Shown here: positions 8,183 to 17,109 of the stretch, one piece after another | Position numbering within the stretch: position 1 is the stretch's first letter | How the letters are laid out: each line of letters begins with the position of its first letter | NCBI RefSeq assembly: GCF_052115865.1 | Contig: NZ_JBQKME010000013.1 | Location: forward strand, 1 to 64,000 | DNA from: Fundicoccus_A sp052115865 | GTDB taxonomy: Bacteria > Bacillota > Bacilli > Lactobacillales > Aerococcaceae | Direction of reading: 5' to 3' | Length of the DNA: 64,000 bases | The notes under the pieces: generated by a model | Databases searched by the model: none | The model's input: only the letters and a program-made list of their open reading frames with translations | Told to the model about the DNA's origin: nothing | Made by a program: the position numbers and the translations under genes

Positions 8183-9688
8183 TTATTCTACAATTCGTAA
8201 ATCTTCTAAGTTAAATTTTTGAGCTGGGAATAAACCAAGACCTTCTAAATCAGCTTGCATCGCTGTAATGCGATTTGGATCAAATAAGAAGACAGAAGCA
8301 GCATCGTCAACTAAGATTGTTTGAGCTTCTTTATAGTAATTTGCATTGGCTTTTTCATCTAATTCTTGAATAGCACTATCAATGGCATTGTTGTAGTCTT
8401 TGTTGTTGTAGTTTACGAAGTTACGGTTATAACCTTCTCTAAAGCGGATTAACACATCATATGGATCGATTTTACCTGTTAAACCAATTAATGTCGCTTC
8501 ATGATCAAAGTTTGTATAAACTTCCTCTAACCAAGTACTCCATTCAACCGGTTGGATTTCCATTGTGATACCCACTTGTGCTAATTGATTAGCTAACACT
8601 TGAGCTGTATCAATATAGAATTGTTCATGACTTGGCGCTTTCATTGTGAATGTTAAGTTTTCTTGTCCAGCTTCTGCTAATAATTCTTTAGCACGTTCTG
8701 GGTTATAAGCATAGACTTCTTGTAAACCTTCTTGGTAGTAATAGTCCATAGCTGGTGAGAACATGGAACCTAATTCAACAGCGTTACCTTGGAAAACAAC
8801 ATCGATTAATTCTTGTTTGTTAACAGCAAAGTTGATTGCTTGACGAACACGGACATCAGAGAAAGGTTCGTGGTTGTGGTTTAACCCAAAGATAACAACC
8901 ATATTTTGAGGTCCTTCAACATAATTCATTGAATCGCCTAATTGAGCTTTACCTTCAATATTTGTTCCTGCAATATCAATTTCACCTGTTTGTAGAGCTA
9001 ATGTAATTGTCGCAGGATCTTGCATTAATACCCATTCAACACCAGCAATTTCTGGAACTTTTCCATCTAAATAGTAGTCATCGTTACGTTCCATAACTAG
9101 GCTTTGACCTTGATTCCATTCAACAAATTTAAATGGACCTGCACCAATTGGAGCAGAAGCTTGATCAGTGTAGTCTGCAGGCATAACAGGCATTAAGGCA
9201 CGTGCTAAAAAGCCTGAGTCAACTGATTCTAGGGTAATTTCTACTGTATAGTCATCAAGGGCAGTGATGCTTTCAACAACTTCCCATTTAGAGCTTGTTG
9301 CTTCTTCGCCATTAAGTCCTGCTAATGGGCTATAAGACCAAACAACGTCATTGGCAGTTACAGGATCGCCATTATGGAAAGTAGCGTCTTGTACAAGATG
9401 AAATGTATAAGTTAGACTATCTTCAGAAATTTCCCAACTTTCAGCAAGGTTAGGAATAATTTCACCTGCTTCATCATAGTCAATTAATCCATCATGCATA
9501 TTGTCTAACATTGAGCCTGTATCAGTACCTGAAGAAAGATGCGGGTCTAAACTATCAATTTCAGACACCATTGCAATACGAACAACACGATCAGATTGAG
9601 CATGAACGGTAGTTCCAGCTGGAACGCTAGCTAATAACAGAGCAGCACTTGCTAAAGTAGCATAAACTTTAGTTAATGATTTTAACAT
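8183..9688 (-). CDS. Peptide/nickel ABC importer binding protein (SBP family 5)
   Basis: About 501 residues. SBP_bac_5 marks include VSEIDSLDPHLSSGTD near the mature N-terminus, TFHNGDPVTANDVVWS and VRQAINFAVNKQELI. The signal peptide ends TVHAQS with no cysteine, so the protein looks cleaved by signal peptidase I rather than lipidated, unlike most Gram-positive binding proteins. The ATG at 9688 has AAGGAG seven bases upstream; an in-frame TTG two codons earlier is less likely. It is the first gene of the importer operon; peptide versus nickel substrate cannot be told. Confidence 0.88.
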   Translation of the reverse strand: MLKSLTKVYATLASAALLLASVPAGTTVHAQSDRVVRIAMVSEIDSLDPHLSSGTDTGSMLDNMHDGLIDYDEAGEIIPNLAESWEISEDSLTYTFHLVQDATFHNGDPVTANDVVWSYSPLAGLNGEEATSSKWEVVESITALDDYTVEITLESVDSGFLARALMPVMPADYTDQASAPIGAGPFKFVEWNQGQSLVMERNDDYYLDGKVPEIAGVEWVLMQDPATITLALQTGEIDIAGTNIEGKAQLGDSMNYVEGPQNMVVIFGLNHNHEPFSDVRVRQAINFAVNKQELIDVVFQGNAVELGSMFSPAMDYYYQEGLQEVYAYNPERAKELLAEAGQENLTFTMKAPSHEQFYIDTAQVLANQLAQVGITMEIQPVEWSTWLEEVYTNFDHEATLIGLTGKIDPYDVLIRFREGYNRNFVNYNNKDYNNAIDSAIQELDEKANANYYKEAQTILVDDAASVFLFDPNRITAMQADLEGLGLFPAQKFNLEDLRIVE

Positions 9689-9758
9689 AAACAAACTCCT
9701 TAAATAAATTTATACTGTTATCTTAACATTGTTTTGTAAATTTCCGATATGATTCTTG

Positions 9759-9787
9759 TAAATATTAGGTAAATAAATTATTGTCAA
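9759..9787 (-). promoter_or_regulatory. Probable promoter of the peptide importer operon
   Basis: Reading the minus strand: TTGACA (9787-9782), a 17-base spacer and TATTTA (9764-9759), about 70 bases before the binding-protein start. The -35 is perfect and the -10 is weak. Confidence 0.5.
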
Positions 9788-9905
9788 AGAGCTGTATCAA
9801 GTGAATTTAGCACCGCTTAATGGAATGGCTAGTGGTCTAATTTACATTAATGATATTTATTAGAGGAAGAAATAAAGTGGTTGTTGGAAATGGTGAAAGT
9901 TCTTT

Positions 9906-9934
9906 TTGCCAAGCCCTCTTTTTATATGTATAAT
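9906..9934 (+). promoter_or_regulatory. Probable promoter for the DUF308/NlpC-P60-like gene
   Basis: TTGCCA (9906-9911), a 17-base spacer and TATAAT (9929-9934), 99 bases before the chosen start. Apart from the two promoters and one copy of the AATAAATATC motif (minus orientation, 9852-9861), the 340-base divergent gap 9689-10032 shows nothing else recognisable. Confidence 0.55.
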
Positions 9935-10032
9935 ACCACAATTCGATGGTGGTTTTAATGTTTATTGCCTAATTTAGTTTAGATTCGATTAGTTGAGATA
10001 AGGTATGTTAGACTTAGTTGAAAAGGGGGCAG

Positions 10033-11355
10033 ATGATGAAAGAATCACGTCGTAATTGGACATTGATTGTGATAGGGTGTTTGTTTATTTTTTCAGGTTT
10101 GGCATTATTTTTATTTCCACTGACATTTTTCTACTCTTTTGTAGGTTTGGTTGCTTTTATCATTAAGGCATCCGCTGGTTCACGTATTTTTAAAGCAATA
10201 ACGAGTCAAGACGATTTTCGAACGACGCGTGATAAAACATTGATGATAATGGTTGGGCTGTTGCAAGTCATTTTTGCAGCTTGGATGTTCATTTATCGCG
10301 ATACAACGATTGACTGGTTATTAACATTAGTAGGTTATTATCAAGTTATTATGGGACTCATCAGTTTGATTTCATATGCCTTGCTTGTTCGTGATCAAGC
10401 CAAGCGTCGTTTTCACCGTTTAATCTATGGTCTAGCACATTTGATTTTTGCGATGTTTAGTTTTACGGCAGATGAAAATGGAAGGAATATAACGATTATT
10501 TTGGGCGTTTATTCGATATTTATTGGATTAACTTACTTGAATGATGGGCGGGGTGTGTTTTTACCAGCAGAAACGGAAAATAGGTTGAAGCGTAAAATTC
10601 GTTTCCCACTCCCGATTATTTTTAATGCTTTGCTTCCGACGCAAGTCCTCAATCGGATTAATCATTTCATCGAAGGTGAGTTGGATATGGATGTTGAATT
10701 GGAACAGCATGCACAAATTAAATTGGACCATTTACATGAGCCGTATACGCTGATGCAAATTCTAATTCATACGGGGAGTAATGCTTTTGATGTGATTGGT
10801 CATATGAATATTGTTTACCAAGATAAGGTCTATTCATATGGAAATCATGATATTGATTCGCGCTTTTTGTTTGATGCGATTGGTGATGGGGTTTTGGTCA
10901 CTGTGGATAAAGAGGCTTATATTGATTTTTCAATTAAAAATGGTGATAATCTCGTCATTGAATATGATGTTTTATTGAACCAAGATCAAGCCGAAGCGCT
11001 AGAAGAAAAGTTGGCAGAAATGACTTCCGTGTTAGAGCCTTGGGAACCTACGACAAAAGAGCAATTAGCGAGCTATGGTGGTAAATTAATGCGTGCTATT
11101 CCTGAAGCACAATTTTATAAATTTACTGAAGGTAAGTTTAAAACATATTTTGTCTTTGGTACAAATTGTGTCATGTTATCTGATGAAATTATTGGTACCA
11201 GTGGATTAGACTTATTTCTGTTGGTCGGTATCCTAACACCGGGAACTTATTATGACTATATCGAAAAAGAAATTAATAAAGCGAACAGTATTATTATTAG
11301 CCGTAAGGTTCATCATAGCCGTCTACAAAGCTATTTGGAAGAACATCTAAATTAA
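10033..11355 (+). CDS. DUF308/HdeD-like membrane region fused to an NlpC/P60-like domain
   Basis: About 440 residues. Residues 1-170 hold six or so membrane segments with the repeated short helices of the HdeD/DUF308 family. The soluble part has LIHTGSNAFDVIGHMNIVY with an early histidine, and later YFVFGTNCVMLSDEIIG, where Asn-Cys begins a helix. A histidine-first, NC-last order is typical of permuted NlpC/P60 (YiiX/DUF4105-like) thiol hydrolases, which cut amide or ester bonds in the envelope. The match is by pattern and is not certain. AGGGGG lies 5-10 bases before ATG 10033; a TTG at 10018 overlaps that site and is unlikely. Confidence 0.65.
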   Translation: MMKESRRNWTLIVIGCLFIFSGLALFLFPLTFFYSFVGLVAFIIKASAGSRIFKAITSQDDFRTTRDKTLMIMVGLLQVIFAAWMFIYRDTTIDWLLTLVGYYQVIMGLISLISYALLVRDQAKRRFHRLIYGLAHLIFAMFSFTADENGRNITIILGVYSIFIGLTYLNDGRGVFLPAETENRLKRKIRFPLPIIFNALLPTQVLNRINHFIEGELDMDVELEQHAQIKLDHLHEPYTLMQILIHTGSNAFDVIGHMNIVYQDKVYSYGNHDIDSRFLFDAIGDGVLVTVDKEAYIDFSIKNGDNLVIEYDVLLNQDQAEALEEKLAEMTSVLEPWEPTTKEQLASYGGKLMRAIPEAQFYKFTEGKFKTYFVFGTNCVMLSDEIIGTSGLDLFLLVGILTPGTYYDYIEKEINKANSIIISRKVHHSRLQSYLEEHLN

Positions 11356-11371
11356 TCAAAATTTTATAGAC

Positions 11372-11519
11372 AAAAAAATCCGACCGTTTAAAGGATGGTG
11401 TAAAGAACGGACTAGCTCGAGTAGCCAGACGCGTCGTGAGACAAGGCTCACGACGGTTCCACTATCCTTATAAACGGTCGGATTTTCGACATGCTCTACC
11501 ACTCTGTTCAAGAAGAGTG
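11372..11519 (-). terminator. Large branched inverted repeat ending the ABC exporter operon
   Basis: AAAATCCGACCGTTTA at the left pairs with TAAACGGTCGGATTTT at the right; with one bulge the outer stem extends to about 26 bp (11374-11399 with 11459-11485). Inside it, CGTCGTGAG pairs perfectly with CTCACGACG over a six-base loop. On the minus strand the outer stem ends in TTTTTTTG, so it can act as the exporter terminator. A separate hairpin, CACTCT/AGAGTG at 11500-11519, lies next to the exporter stop. The size is unusual for a simple terminator; it may be an inserted repeat. Confidence 0.65.
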
Positions 11520-11521
11520 AT

Positions 11522-13303
11522 TTAATCAACAAATAATAAATCATATTGTGATTGGTACAAGCGGTAATATAGACCGCGTTGCTGCATTAATTCTTCATGG
11601 CTACCTCTTTCTTGAACGGTTTGGTTAGCAATGTAGAATATTTGATCACTATTTTTAATGGTAGATAAGCGGTGGGCAATAATAAAGGATGTACGGCCTT
11701 TCAACAAGCGTTGTAAACCTTCCTGTAATAATTCTTCGGTCTTCGTATCAATACTTGAAGTGGCTTCATCTAAAATTAAAATAGCTGGGTCAGCCAGTAA
11801 CGTTCTTGCAAAGGCTAGTAGCTGTCTTTGTCCAGAAGATAGGGTACTTCCACGTTCTTCAACGACCGTATGATAACCATCTTTTAGTCCCATAATAAAT
11901 TCATGGGCATGAACCGTTTTGGCTGCTTCAATGACTTCTTCTTCTGTCGCATCAAGGCGTCCATAGCGAATATTGTCTAGAATTGTTCCTGAGAAGACAA
12001 AGGTATCTTGAAGCATGACACCCATTTTTTCGCGTAAGGAAGAAATGGTCACTTCACTAATATCATAGCCGTCTACATAAATCGTTCCTTCATTAATGTC
12101 GTAAAAGCGACTTAATAAGTTAATAATGGTTGTTTTACCTGCCCCTGTCGGCCCAACTAAAGCAATTGTTTGGCCTGCTGGAATGTCAAAACTCACATCA
12201 CGGAGGATATCTTTTCCTTCTTCGTAACGGAAGGTAACATGATCAAATTTGACATTTCCTTCGATTGGAGGAAGCTCAATGGCCCCTGGTTTGTCTTGGA
12301 TTTCAGGAACGATATCTAAGGTTTCAAAGATTCGTTCTAGGTAAGCTGTCGCCGTAATTAAGTTATTGTAAAAGTTACCAATATTGATAATCGGATTCCA
12401 AAAGTTGTTGATATAGGTAATGAAGGCAATCAATGTCCCTGTCGAAACTTCCACTCCAATTTGTCTAATACCAACAAAATAGACGATACAGGTCGACATC
12501 ACGGCAATATTTTGAACAGACGGCCACAAGGCAAATTGAATCTTAACAGCTCGCATAAAGGCATCATAGTTTTCTTGTGACTGCTCTTCAAAAATCTCAA
12601 AACGTTCATGTTCACGCGCAAAAGATTGTGTGATTCTTATACCAGCGATACTTTCATGGATATAAGCATTCAAATTTGATTGCTTGTTACTTAGGTTTTG
12701 ATAGGCTTTACGCTGATGTTTTTTAATAATCATAACAATCGCAAATAAAACTGGCAGTAGAATTAAGCTATAAAGCGTTAATCTAAAGTCGAGAGCGATC
12801 ATAAAGGCTAAGGTAATGATAATGTTGAAAATATCAGAAATTAAGTTCACCACACCATTACTCAATAAATCACTTAAGGTATTAATGTAGTTAACGACCC
12901 TTGTTAGGATTTTACCGTGTGGTCTGTTATCAAAATATGAAAAAGGTAAGCTTTGAATATGAGAGAAGATATCATAACGCATATCCACTAGGACATCTTG
13001 ACCAATTTTAGTAATGGCATATAAACGATAATATAAACCGACACAGGCAACAATAATAGCAACGGTAAACATGGTTGAGTAACGTAAGAGGACTCCAATA
13101 TCTGCTTGTGGAATAGCCGTATCAATGACAACTTTTGTAAAATAAGGTCCTAACATCAAGGCGATGTTAGAAATTAAGATGGAAATCAATACTTTAAGAA
13201 TGGTGCCTCTATAAGGAATCAAATACTTTCCGACACGTTTATAGTCTTCGGGTCGAAACTCTTCTTCTAGAGTCTCATCTTCATTATATAGATTACGAGC
13301 CAT
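11522..13303 (-). CDS. Heterodimeric ABC exporter, canonical-site subunit
   Basis: 593 residues: six membrane helices, then one ATP-binding domain (type IV exporter). Walker A GPTGAGKTT is at 384-392, signature LSSGQRQ at 488, Walker B ILILDEATSSID at 508 with the catalytic Glu present, and an H-loop AHRLST. It starts directly after the stop of its partner gene, which has Asp in place of that Glu. This is the arrangement of LmrCD/PatAB/TmrAB-like heterodimers that export drugs, peptides or lipids. The substrate is unknown. Confidence 0.92.
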   Translation of the reverse strand: MARNLYNEDETLEEEFRPEDYKRVGKYLIPYRGTILKVLISILISNIALMLGPYFTKVVIDTAIPQADIGVLLRYSTMFTVAIIVACVGLYYRLYAITKIGQDVLVDMRYDIFSHIQSLPFSYFDNRPHGKILTRVVNYINTLSDLLSNGVVNLISDIFNIIITLAFMIALDFRLTLYSLILLPVLFAIVMIIKKHQRKAYQNLSNKQSNLNAYIHESIAGIRITQSFAREHERFEIFEEQSQENYDAFMRAVKIQFALWPSVQNIAVMSTCIVYFVGIRQIGVEVSTGTLIAFITYINNFWNPIINIGNFYNNLITATAYLERIFETLDIVPEIQDKPGAIELPPIEGNVKFDHVTFRYEEGKDILRDVSFDIPAGQTIALVGPTGAGKTTIINLLSRFYDINEGTIYVDGYDISEVTISSLREKMGVMLQDTFVFSGTILDNIRYGRLDATEEEVIEAAKTVHAHEFIMGLKDGYHTVVEERGSTLSSGQRQLLAFARTLLADPAILILDEATSSIDTKTEELLQEGLQRLLKGRTSFIIAHRLSTIKNSDQIFYIANQTVQERGSHEELMQQRGLYYRLYQSQYDLLFVD

Positions 13304-15040
13304 TTATTTCACTCCTTCCAAGCCGAGTTGTCTTTGGTAGACATCATAGTAATGGCCTTGTTTAGCAACTAATTCATTATGGGTTCCCTGTTCAATAATC
13401 CGACCCTTATCTAAAACTAAAATTAAATCAGCATCGCGAACTGAAGAGATACGGTGGGCAATAATAAAGGTTGTTTTCCGTTGTGTCATCCGGCTTAATT
13501 CCGTTTGAATTTTAGCTTCTGTTTCCATATCAACGGCAGAGGTCGTATCGTCCAAGATGAGGATCGATGGGTTTTTAGTCAGCGCACGCGCTAAACTGAT
13601 CCGTTGTTTTTGTCCCCCTGACAAGCCAACGCCCCGTTCACCAACAATGGTGTCGTAACCTAATGGCATTTGTGAAATGAATGAATCGGCATCTGCAATT
13701 TTTGCCATATTACGAATATATTCACCATCAGCAAATGGGTTTCCAAAGGCAATATTGTCAGTAATCGTATTTGAAAAGAGAAAGACATCTTGCATAACCA
13801 TAGCGATATTTTCTCTAAGTTGACGGACAGGGTAGTTTTTGATGTTCTTCCCATCAATCAGTACTTCACCTTCAGTTGGATCATAGTAGCGTCCAATAAG
13901 ATTAACTAAGGTTGATTTACCCGCTCCTGTTTCACCGATAATACCAACAGTCATGCCACTAGAAATTCTAAAATCAATGTCCGTTAGGATATTGGTGTTA
14001 GGATCATCTGAGAAGTGGAATGAAACATTTCTAAACTCGATATCACCATTCAGTTTTAAGCTGTCTTCATCAATATCAATTGGGATTTGTGGTTTGCGTT
14101 GTAATAATTGACGAATTTTGTGTACAGATGCTTGAAAACGTTGGTAGTCATTGACAAGCCAACCGATCATCCTCATTGGATTATTTAACATCCATAAGTA
14201 ACCATTGAAAGCAACCAATTCTCCCAGTGTCATTTGTTGGCGGATAACCAAAAAACCACCAAATAATAATGTAATAACACTTAAAATACTAGCTAAAAAT
14301 TCTAAAGCAGGAAGGTATTTTTGAGACACTCGCGCCAAATCTAGATTACTTTGACGATAATTTAAGTTATACGTAGTAAACTTTTCTTTTTCGAACTCTT
14401 CACGGGTAAAAGCTTTAACAACCCGGTTACCACCGATATTTTCTTCTACCATTGAATTGAGGCGGGAGAAACTTTCACGGATTTCATAAAACTTCGGATG
14501 GCTTTCGTTGGACAGTTTCATGGCTAAATAGAAAATCAGCGGTGTAACTGCAACGAGTGCTAACATTAATTGCCAATTGATAAAGGTCATAATAATGACA
14601 GCTGTTAAAAACCAAATGAAAGACTCTAAAATATTATAGCTTGTCCATGAAACAAAGTGACGAACGGCTTCTGTATCACCAGTCATCCGTGCCATAATAT
14701 CTCCAACACGCGTATGATTAAAATAATCGAAATCGAGTTCATTTAATTTTCTGTACATATCTTTTCGCAGTTGATGCAGTGTGCGTTGACCAACCATATC
14801 GAACATGACTTGGTAACTGTAGCGGATGACAGTTCGAACTAAAGTCAATCCAATCATCGTAGCAAGAATTGGAACAAGTAAATCAACTTGTTGGTTATTA
14901 ATAACTTGGTCAATTAAAATACTACTTAGATATGGATTAATAATTACCATGATAGAGTTCATTAACAGCAAAAACAGGGCGAAGGCAATCCAACCCTTAT
15001 GTTTTTTTGTGTAATTCCAAACCCAAGAAAAATGATTCAT
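13304..15040 (-). CDS. Heterodimeric ABC exporter, degenerate-site subunit
   Basis: 578 residues: six membrane helices followed by an ATPase domain with Walker A GETGAGKST at 369-377, signature LSGGQKQR at 473-480 and Walker B ILILDDTTSAVD at 493-504. The residue after the Walker B Asp is Asp, not the catalytic Glu, which marks the non-hydrolysing site of heterodimeric exporters. RBS AAAGGAGTCG precedes the ATG. First gene of a two-gene unit. The divergent AraC gene starts 214 bases away, and a perfect palindrome lies in between. Confidence 0.92.
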   Translation of the reverse strand: MNHFSWVWNYTKKHKGWIAFALFLLLMNSIMVIINPYLSSILIDQVINNQQVDLLVPILATMIGLTLVRTVIRYSYQVMFDMVGQRTLHQLRKDMYRKLNELDFDYFNHTRVGDIMARMTGDTEAVRHFVSWTSYNILESFIWFLTAVIIMTFINWQLMLALVAVTPLIFYLAMKLSNESHPKFYEIRESFSRLNSMVEENIGGNRVVKAFTREEFEKEKFTTYNLNYRQSNLDLARVSQKYLPALEFLASILSVITLLFGGFLVIRQQMTLGELVAFNGYLWMLNNPMRMIGWLVNDYQRFQASVHKIRQLLQRKPQIPIDIDEDSLKLNGDIEFRNVSFHFSDDPNTNILTDIDFRISSGMTVGIIGETGAGKSTLVNLIGRYYDPTEGEVLIDGKNIKNYPVRQLRENIAMVMQDVFLFSNTITDNIAFGNPFADGEYIRNMAKIADADSFISQMPLGYDTIVGERGVGLSGGQKQRISLARALTKNPSILILDDTTSAVDMETEAKIQTELSRMTQRKTTFIIAHRISSVRDADLILVLDKGRIIEQGTHNELVAKQGHYYDVYQRQLGLEGVK

Positions 15041-15069
15041 ATGCGACTCCTTTACTGACTTTATTTACT

Positions 15070-15083
15070 TTGTAAGCTTACAA
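15070..15083. promoter_or_regulatory. Perfect 14-bp palindrome between exporter and AraC genes
   Basis: TTGTAAGCTTACAA lies 30 bases upstream of the exporter start codon. Such a site fits a dimeric repressor operator in the exporter's leader. The cognate regulator is not identified. Confidence 0.4.
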
Positions 15084-15254
15084 GATTTAAATCAGTTTAA
15101 AATGGATAAAACAACTTAAAAAAATGTGTTATTTCAGCATTTTTTATGATAATATCAGTCTTTTTCTGAAAAAAATATTTTTTTTAGTCATTTATTTGAT
15201 ACGATTTTATGCCTTAATTGTAGTATAATAAGAAAAGACTTAGGAGGTGACTGA

Positions 15255-16091
15255 ATGAACTATTTTAACAGTCAAACATTTAATATCGATATACTCTATG
15301 CCTTTGATTCATGGAATGAAGAAGGAAATCATAACAGTTTACACCACCATGATTTTTTTGAGATCACTTTGATGTTAGAAGGCGAGGCAGAATATTTTAT
15401 TGAAGGGGTAGAACAAACCGTTTACCCTGGGATGGCACTTTTGTTCAATCCTGGACAAAAGCATTCTGAAAAACAAAAAGTAGGTACCCACTCACATCAG
15501 CTCCATATAGGGATTACGAATTTTTCAACAAACCTCCAGCAAAGAAATCATATGCCTAACCAACAAGTGATTATTCACTTAACTACTTACTATCAACAAG
15601 TTTATGATCGGGCTTGGAGCATTATTCGTGAGCTGAATGAGCAAAAGCCAGACTACCAACTTTATTTAAAAGCTCTAACCATGGAGTTAATGATTTTACT
15701 AACGCGACAAATTACTGAAAATAATCAAGTAAACGCCAGTAATTTAACTAAAACAGAACAAAAGCAAAACTTTTTAGTGGAACTTGCGATTGCTTATATG
15801 AAGAAAAACTACCAAGATGAACTGACGTTAGAAAATATTGCTCGTGAACTTCTTGTTAGCCCGACTTATTTGTCTAAAATATTTAAAGAAAAAACGTCCA
15901 TGAGTGTGATCAGTTATCTAATCAGCATTCGCTTAGCCAATGCCGCTGAACGTTTAGCCATTGAAAATAGTTCCATCAAAGATATTGCCCGAGACGTCGG
16001 TTATCAAGACGTCTACCACTTTTCAAAACAATTCAAAAAACATTACGGCGTGGCACCTTCTAAATACAAAAATACCCTCGATAATAAATAA
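15255..16091 (+). CDS. AraC-family transcriptional regulator with cupin sensor
   Basis: 278 residues. The N-terminal cupin-like sensor shows HHHDFFEITLMLEGEAEYFIEG (about 27-48) and a PGQKH motif. The C-terminal third has two helix-turn-helices: LTLENIARELLVSPTYLSKIFKEK and SIKDIARDVGYQDVYHFSKQFKK, then the family-final GVAPSKYK. These proteins bind a small carbohydrate-like ligand and usually activate nearby catabolic genes. RBS AGGAGGTG is six bases before the ATG. The two dehydrogenase genes and the PfkB kinase gene downstream on the same strand are the natural targets. Confidence 0.9.
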   Translation: MNYFNSQTFNIDILYAFDSWNEEGNHNSLHHHDFFEITLMLEGEAEYFIEGVEQTVYPGMALLFNPGQKHSEKQKVGTHSHQLHIGITNFSTNLQQRNHMPNQQVIIHLTTYYQQVYDRAWSIIRELNEQKPDYQLYLKALTMELMILLTRQITENNQVNASNLTKTEQKQNFLVELAIAYMKKNYQDELTLENIARELLVSPTYLSKIFKEKTSMSVISYLISIRLANAAERLAIENSSIKDIARDVGYQDVYHFSKQFKKHYGVAPSKYKNTLDNK

Positions 16092-16124
16092 CGCTGATTA
16101 ATTCAATGCATGGAGGTACTGACA

Positions 16125-16865
16125 GTGAAAAAGATTTTGATCACAGGAGCAGCAGGGAGTATTGGGCAAGCATTGGTCAAACACTTAATGACAAGATATG
16201 AATTATTAGCTGTTGATCAATCTTTTGAAGCAGTAGACGATAGTATTTTTCAAACAACTGATACGAAGGTTTTGGATTTAAATCAAGCCAGCACTTGGGA
16301 AGGATTATTAGATGAAGTTGACTTTGTTATTCATCTAGCTGCCAACCGTAGTCCTCAAGCAGCTTTTGATGATTTAATTCAGCCTAATTATTTTATGCCC
16401 TATTATTTATTTGAAGCAGCAAGAAAAGCTAACAAACTTCAACGGATCATTTACGCCAGTTCAAGTCATGCAGCAGCGAATTATCCAGTTAATAAGCAAA
16501 TTAAAGTGAGCGATGAACCGCGCCCAACGAGTTACTATGGTGTTTCAAAATTATTTATGGAAGATTTAGCGAATTATTTTGCTTACCACTATCAAATAGA
16601 GTCCATTGGCATACGTATTGGTAGCTATAAGGAAGAAAATCAAGTAAGACCATTAAAGAGTAATCAGTTTTCAAAAATGCTGGATTATCGCGATTTTAAT
16701 CATCTAATCGATTGTTGTTTAACAGCTGACTTATCTCAACCAGCGATTGTTATCAATGGGGTTTCAAATAATGCGATAACTAGATTAGACTTAGAGTCAG
16801 CCCGTCAATTAGTGGATTACCAACCAACTTATGATGCTTTTGACCCCTATGGAATGTCTAAGTAG
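16125..16865 (+). CDS. NAD-dependent epimerase/dehydratase-family SDR, copy 1
   Basis: 246 residues from a GTG at 16125, chosen because GGAGG sits eight bases upstream; the ATG at 16110 lies across that RBS. The NAD site GAAGSIG is at about 8-14, a VIHLAA motif near 67, and the active-site YYGVSK (YxxxK) near 138. The pattern with RIIYASSSH and DEPRPTSYYG resembles uronate dehydrogenase-like extended SDRs, which oxidise sugars or sugar acids. It is clearly paralogous to the gene at 17110, so a local duplication occurred. The protein ends without a membrane segment and acts in the cytoplasm. Confidence 0.85.
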   Translation: MKKILITGAAGSIGQALVKHLMTRYELLAVDQSFEAVDDSIFQTTDTKVLDLNQASTWEGLLDEVDFVIHLAANRSPQAAFDDLIQPNYFMPYYLFEAARKANKLQRIIYASSSHAAANYPVNKQIKVSDEPRPTSYYGVSKLFMEDLANYFAYHYQIESIGIRIGSYKEENQVRPLKSNQFSKMLDYRDFNHLIDCCLTADLSQPAIVINGVSNNAITRLDLESARQLVDYQPTYDAFDPYGMSK

Positions 16866-16900
16866 ATAAAGTCCACAAAAATGTGTAAAAATCATGAAAG

Positions 16901-16955
16901 GACGAGGCTGAAGTTTTAAACTCGTCGCAGCAATAACGCCACTTTTGGTATTCGT
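16901..16955 (-). repeat. Remnant of the 31-bp repeat family (inverted)
   Basis: Read on the minus strand it gives ACGAATACCAAAAGTGGC, then a short gap, then ACGAGTTTAAAAC with TTCAGCCTCGTC. These are one degenerate unit plus the divergent end unit seen in the two big arrays near 41.1-41.6 and 55.9-56.1 kb (two mismatches over 24 bases in the end unit). The rest of 16866-17109 holds further small hairpins such as TAGGG/CCCTA near 17013-17029 and no gene. Confidence 0.75.
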
Positions 16956-17109
16956 TGAGGAAACGATTGGTTAATTCATGCCTACGACGACTCAATCAAT
17001 TTACGCAGTCTCTAGGGCTGACTCCCTAAGCAGAACTAAGTGCTTTAAATTGATATTTATTATATTATTGAATAATAGATAATGACACTTTATTGATGGA
17101 GGGAATTAA

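Noticed and set aside
15157..15171. A CodY-like box (TTTTTCTGAAAAA) upstream of the AraC gene.
   Set aside because: Only about 11 of 15 positions match the CodY consensus in a very A/T-rich stretch; too weak to report.
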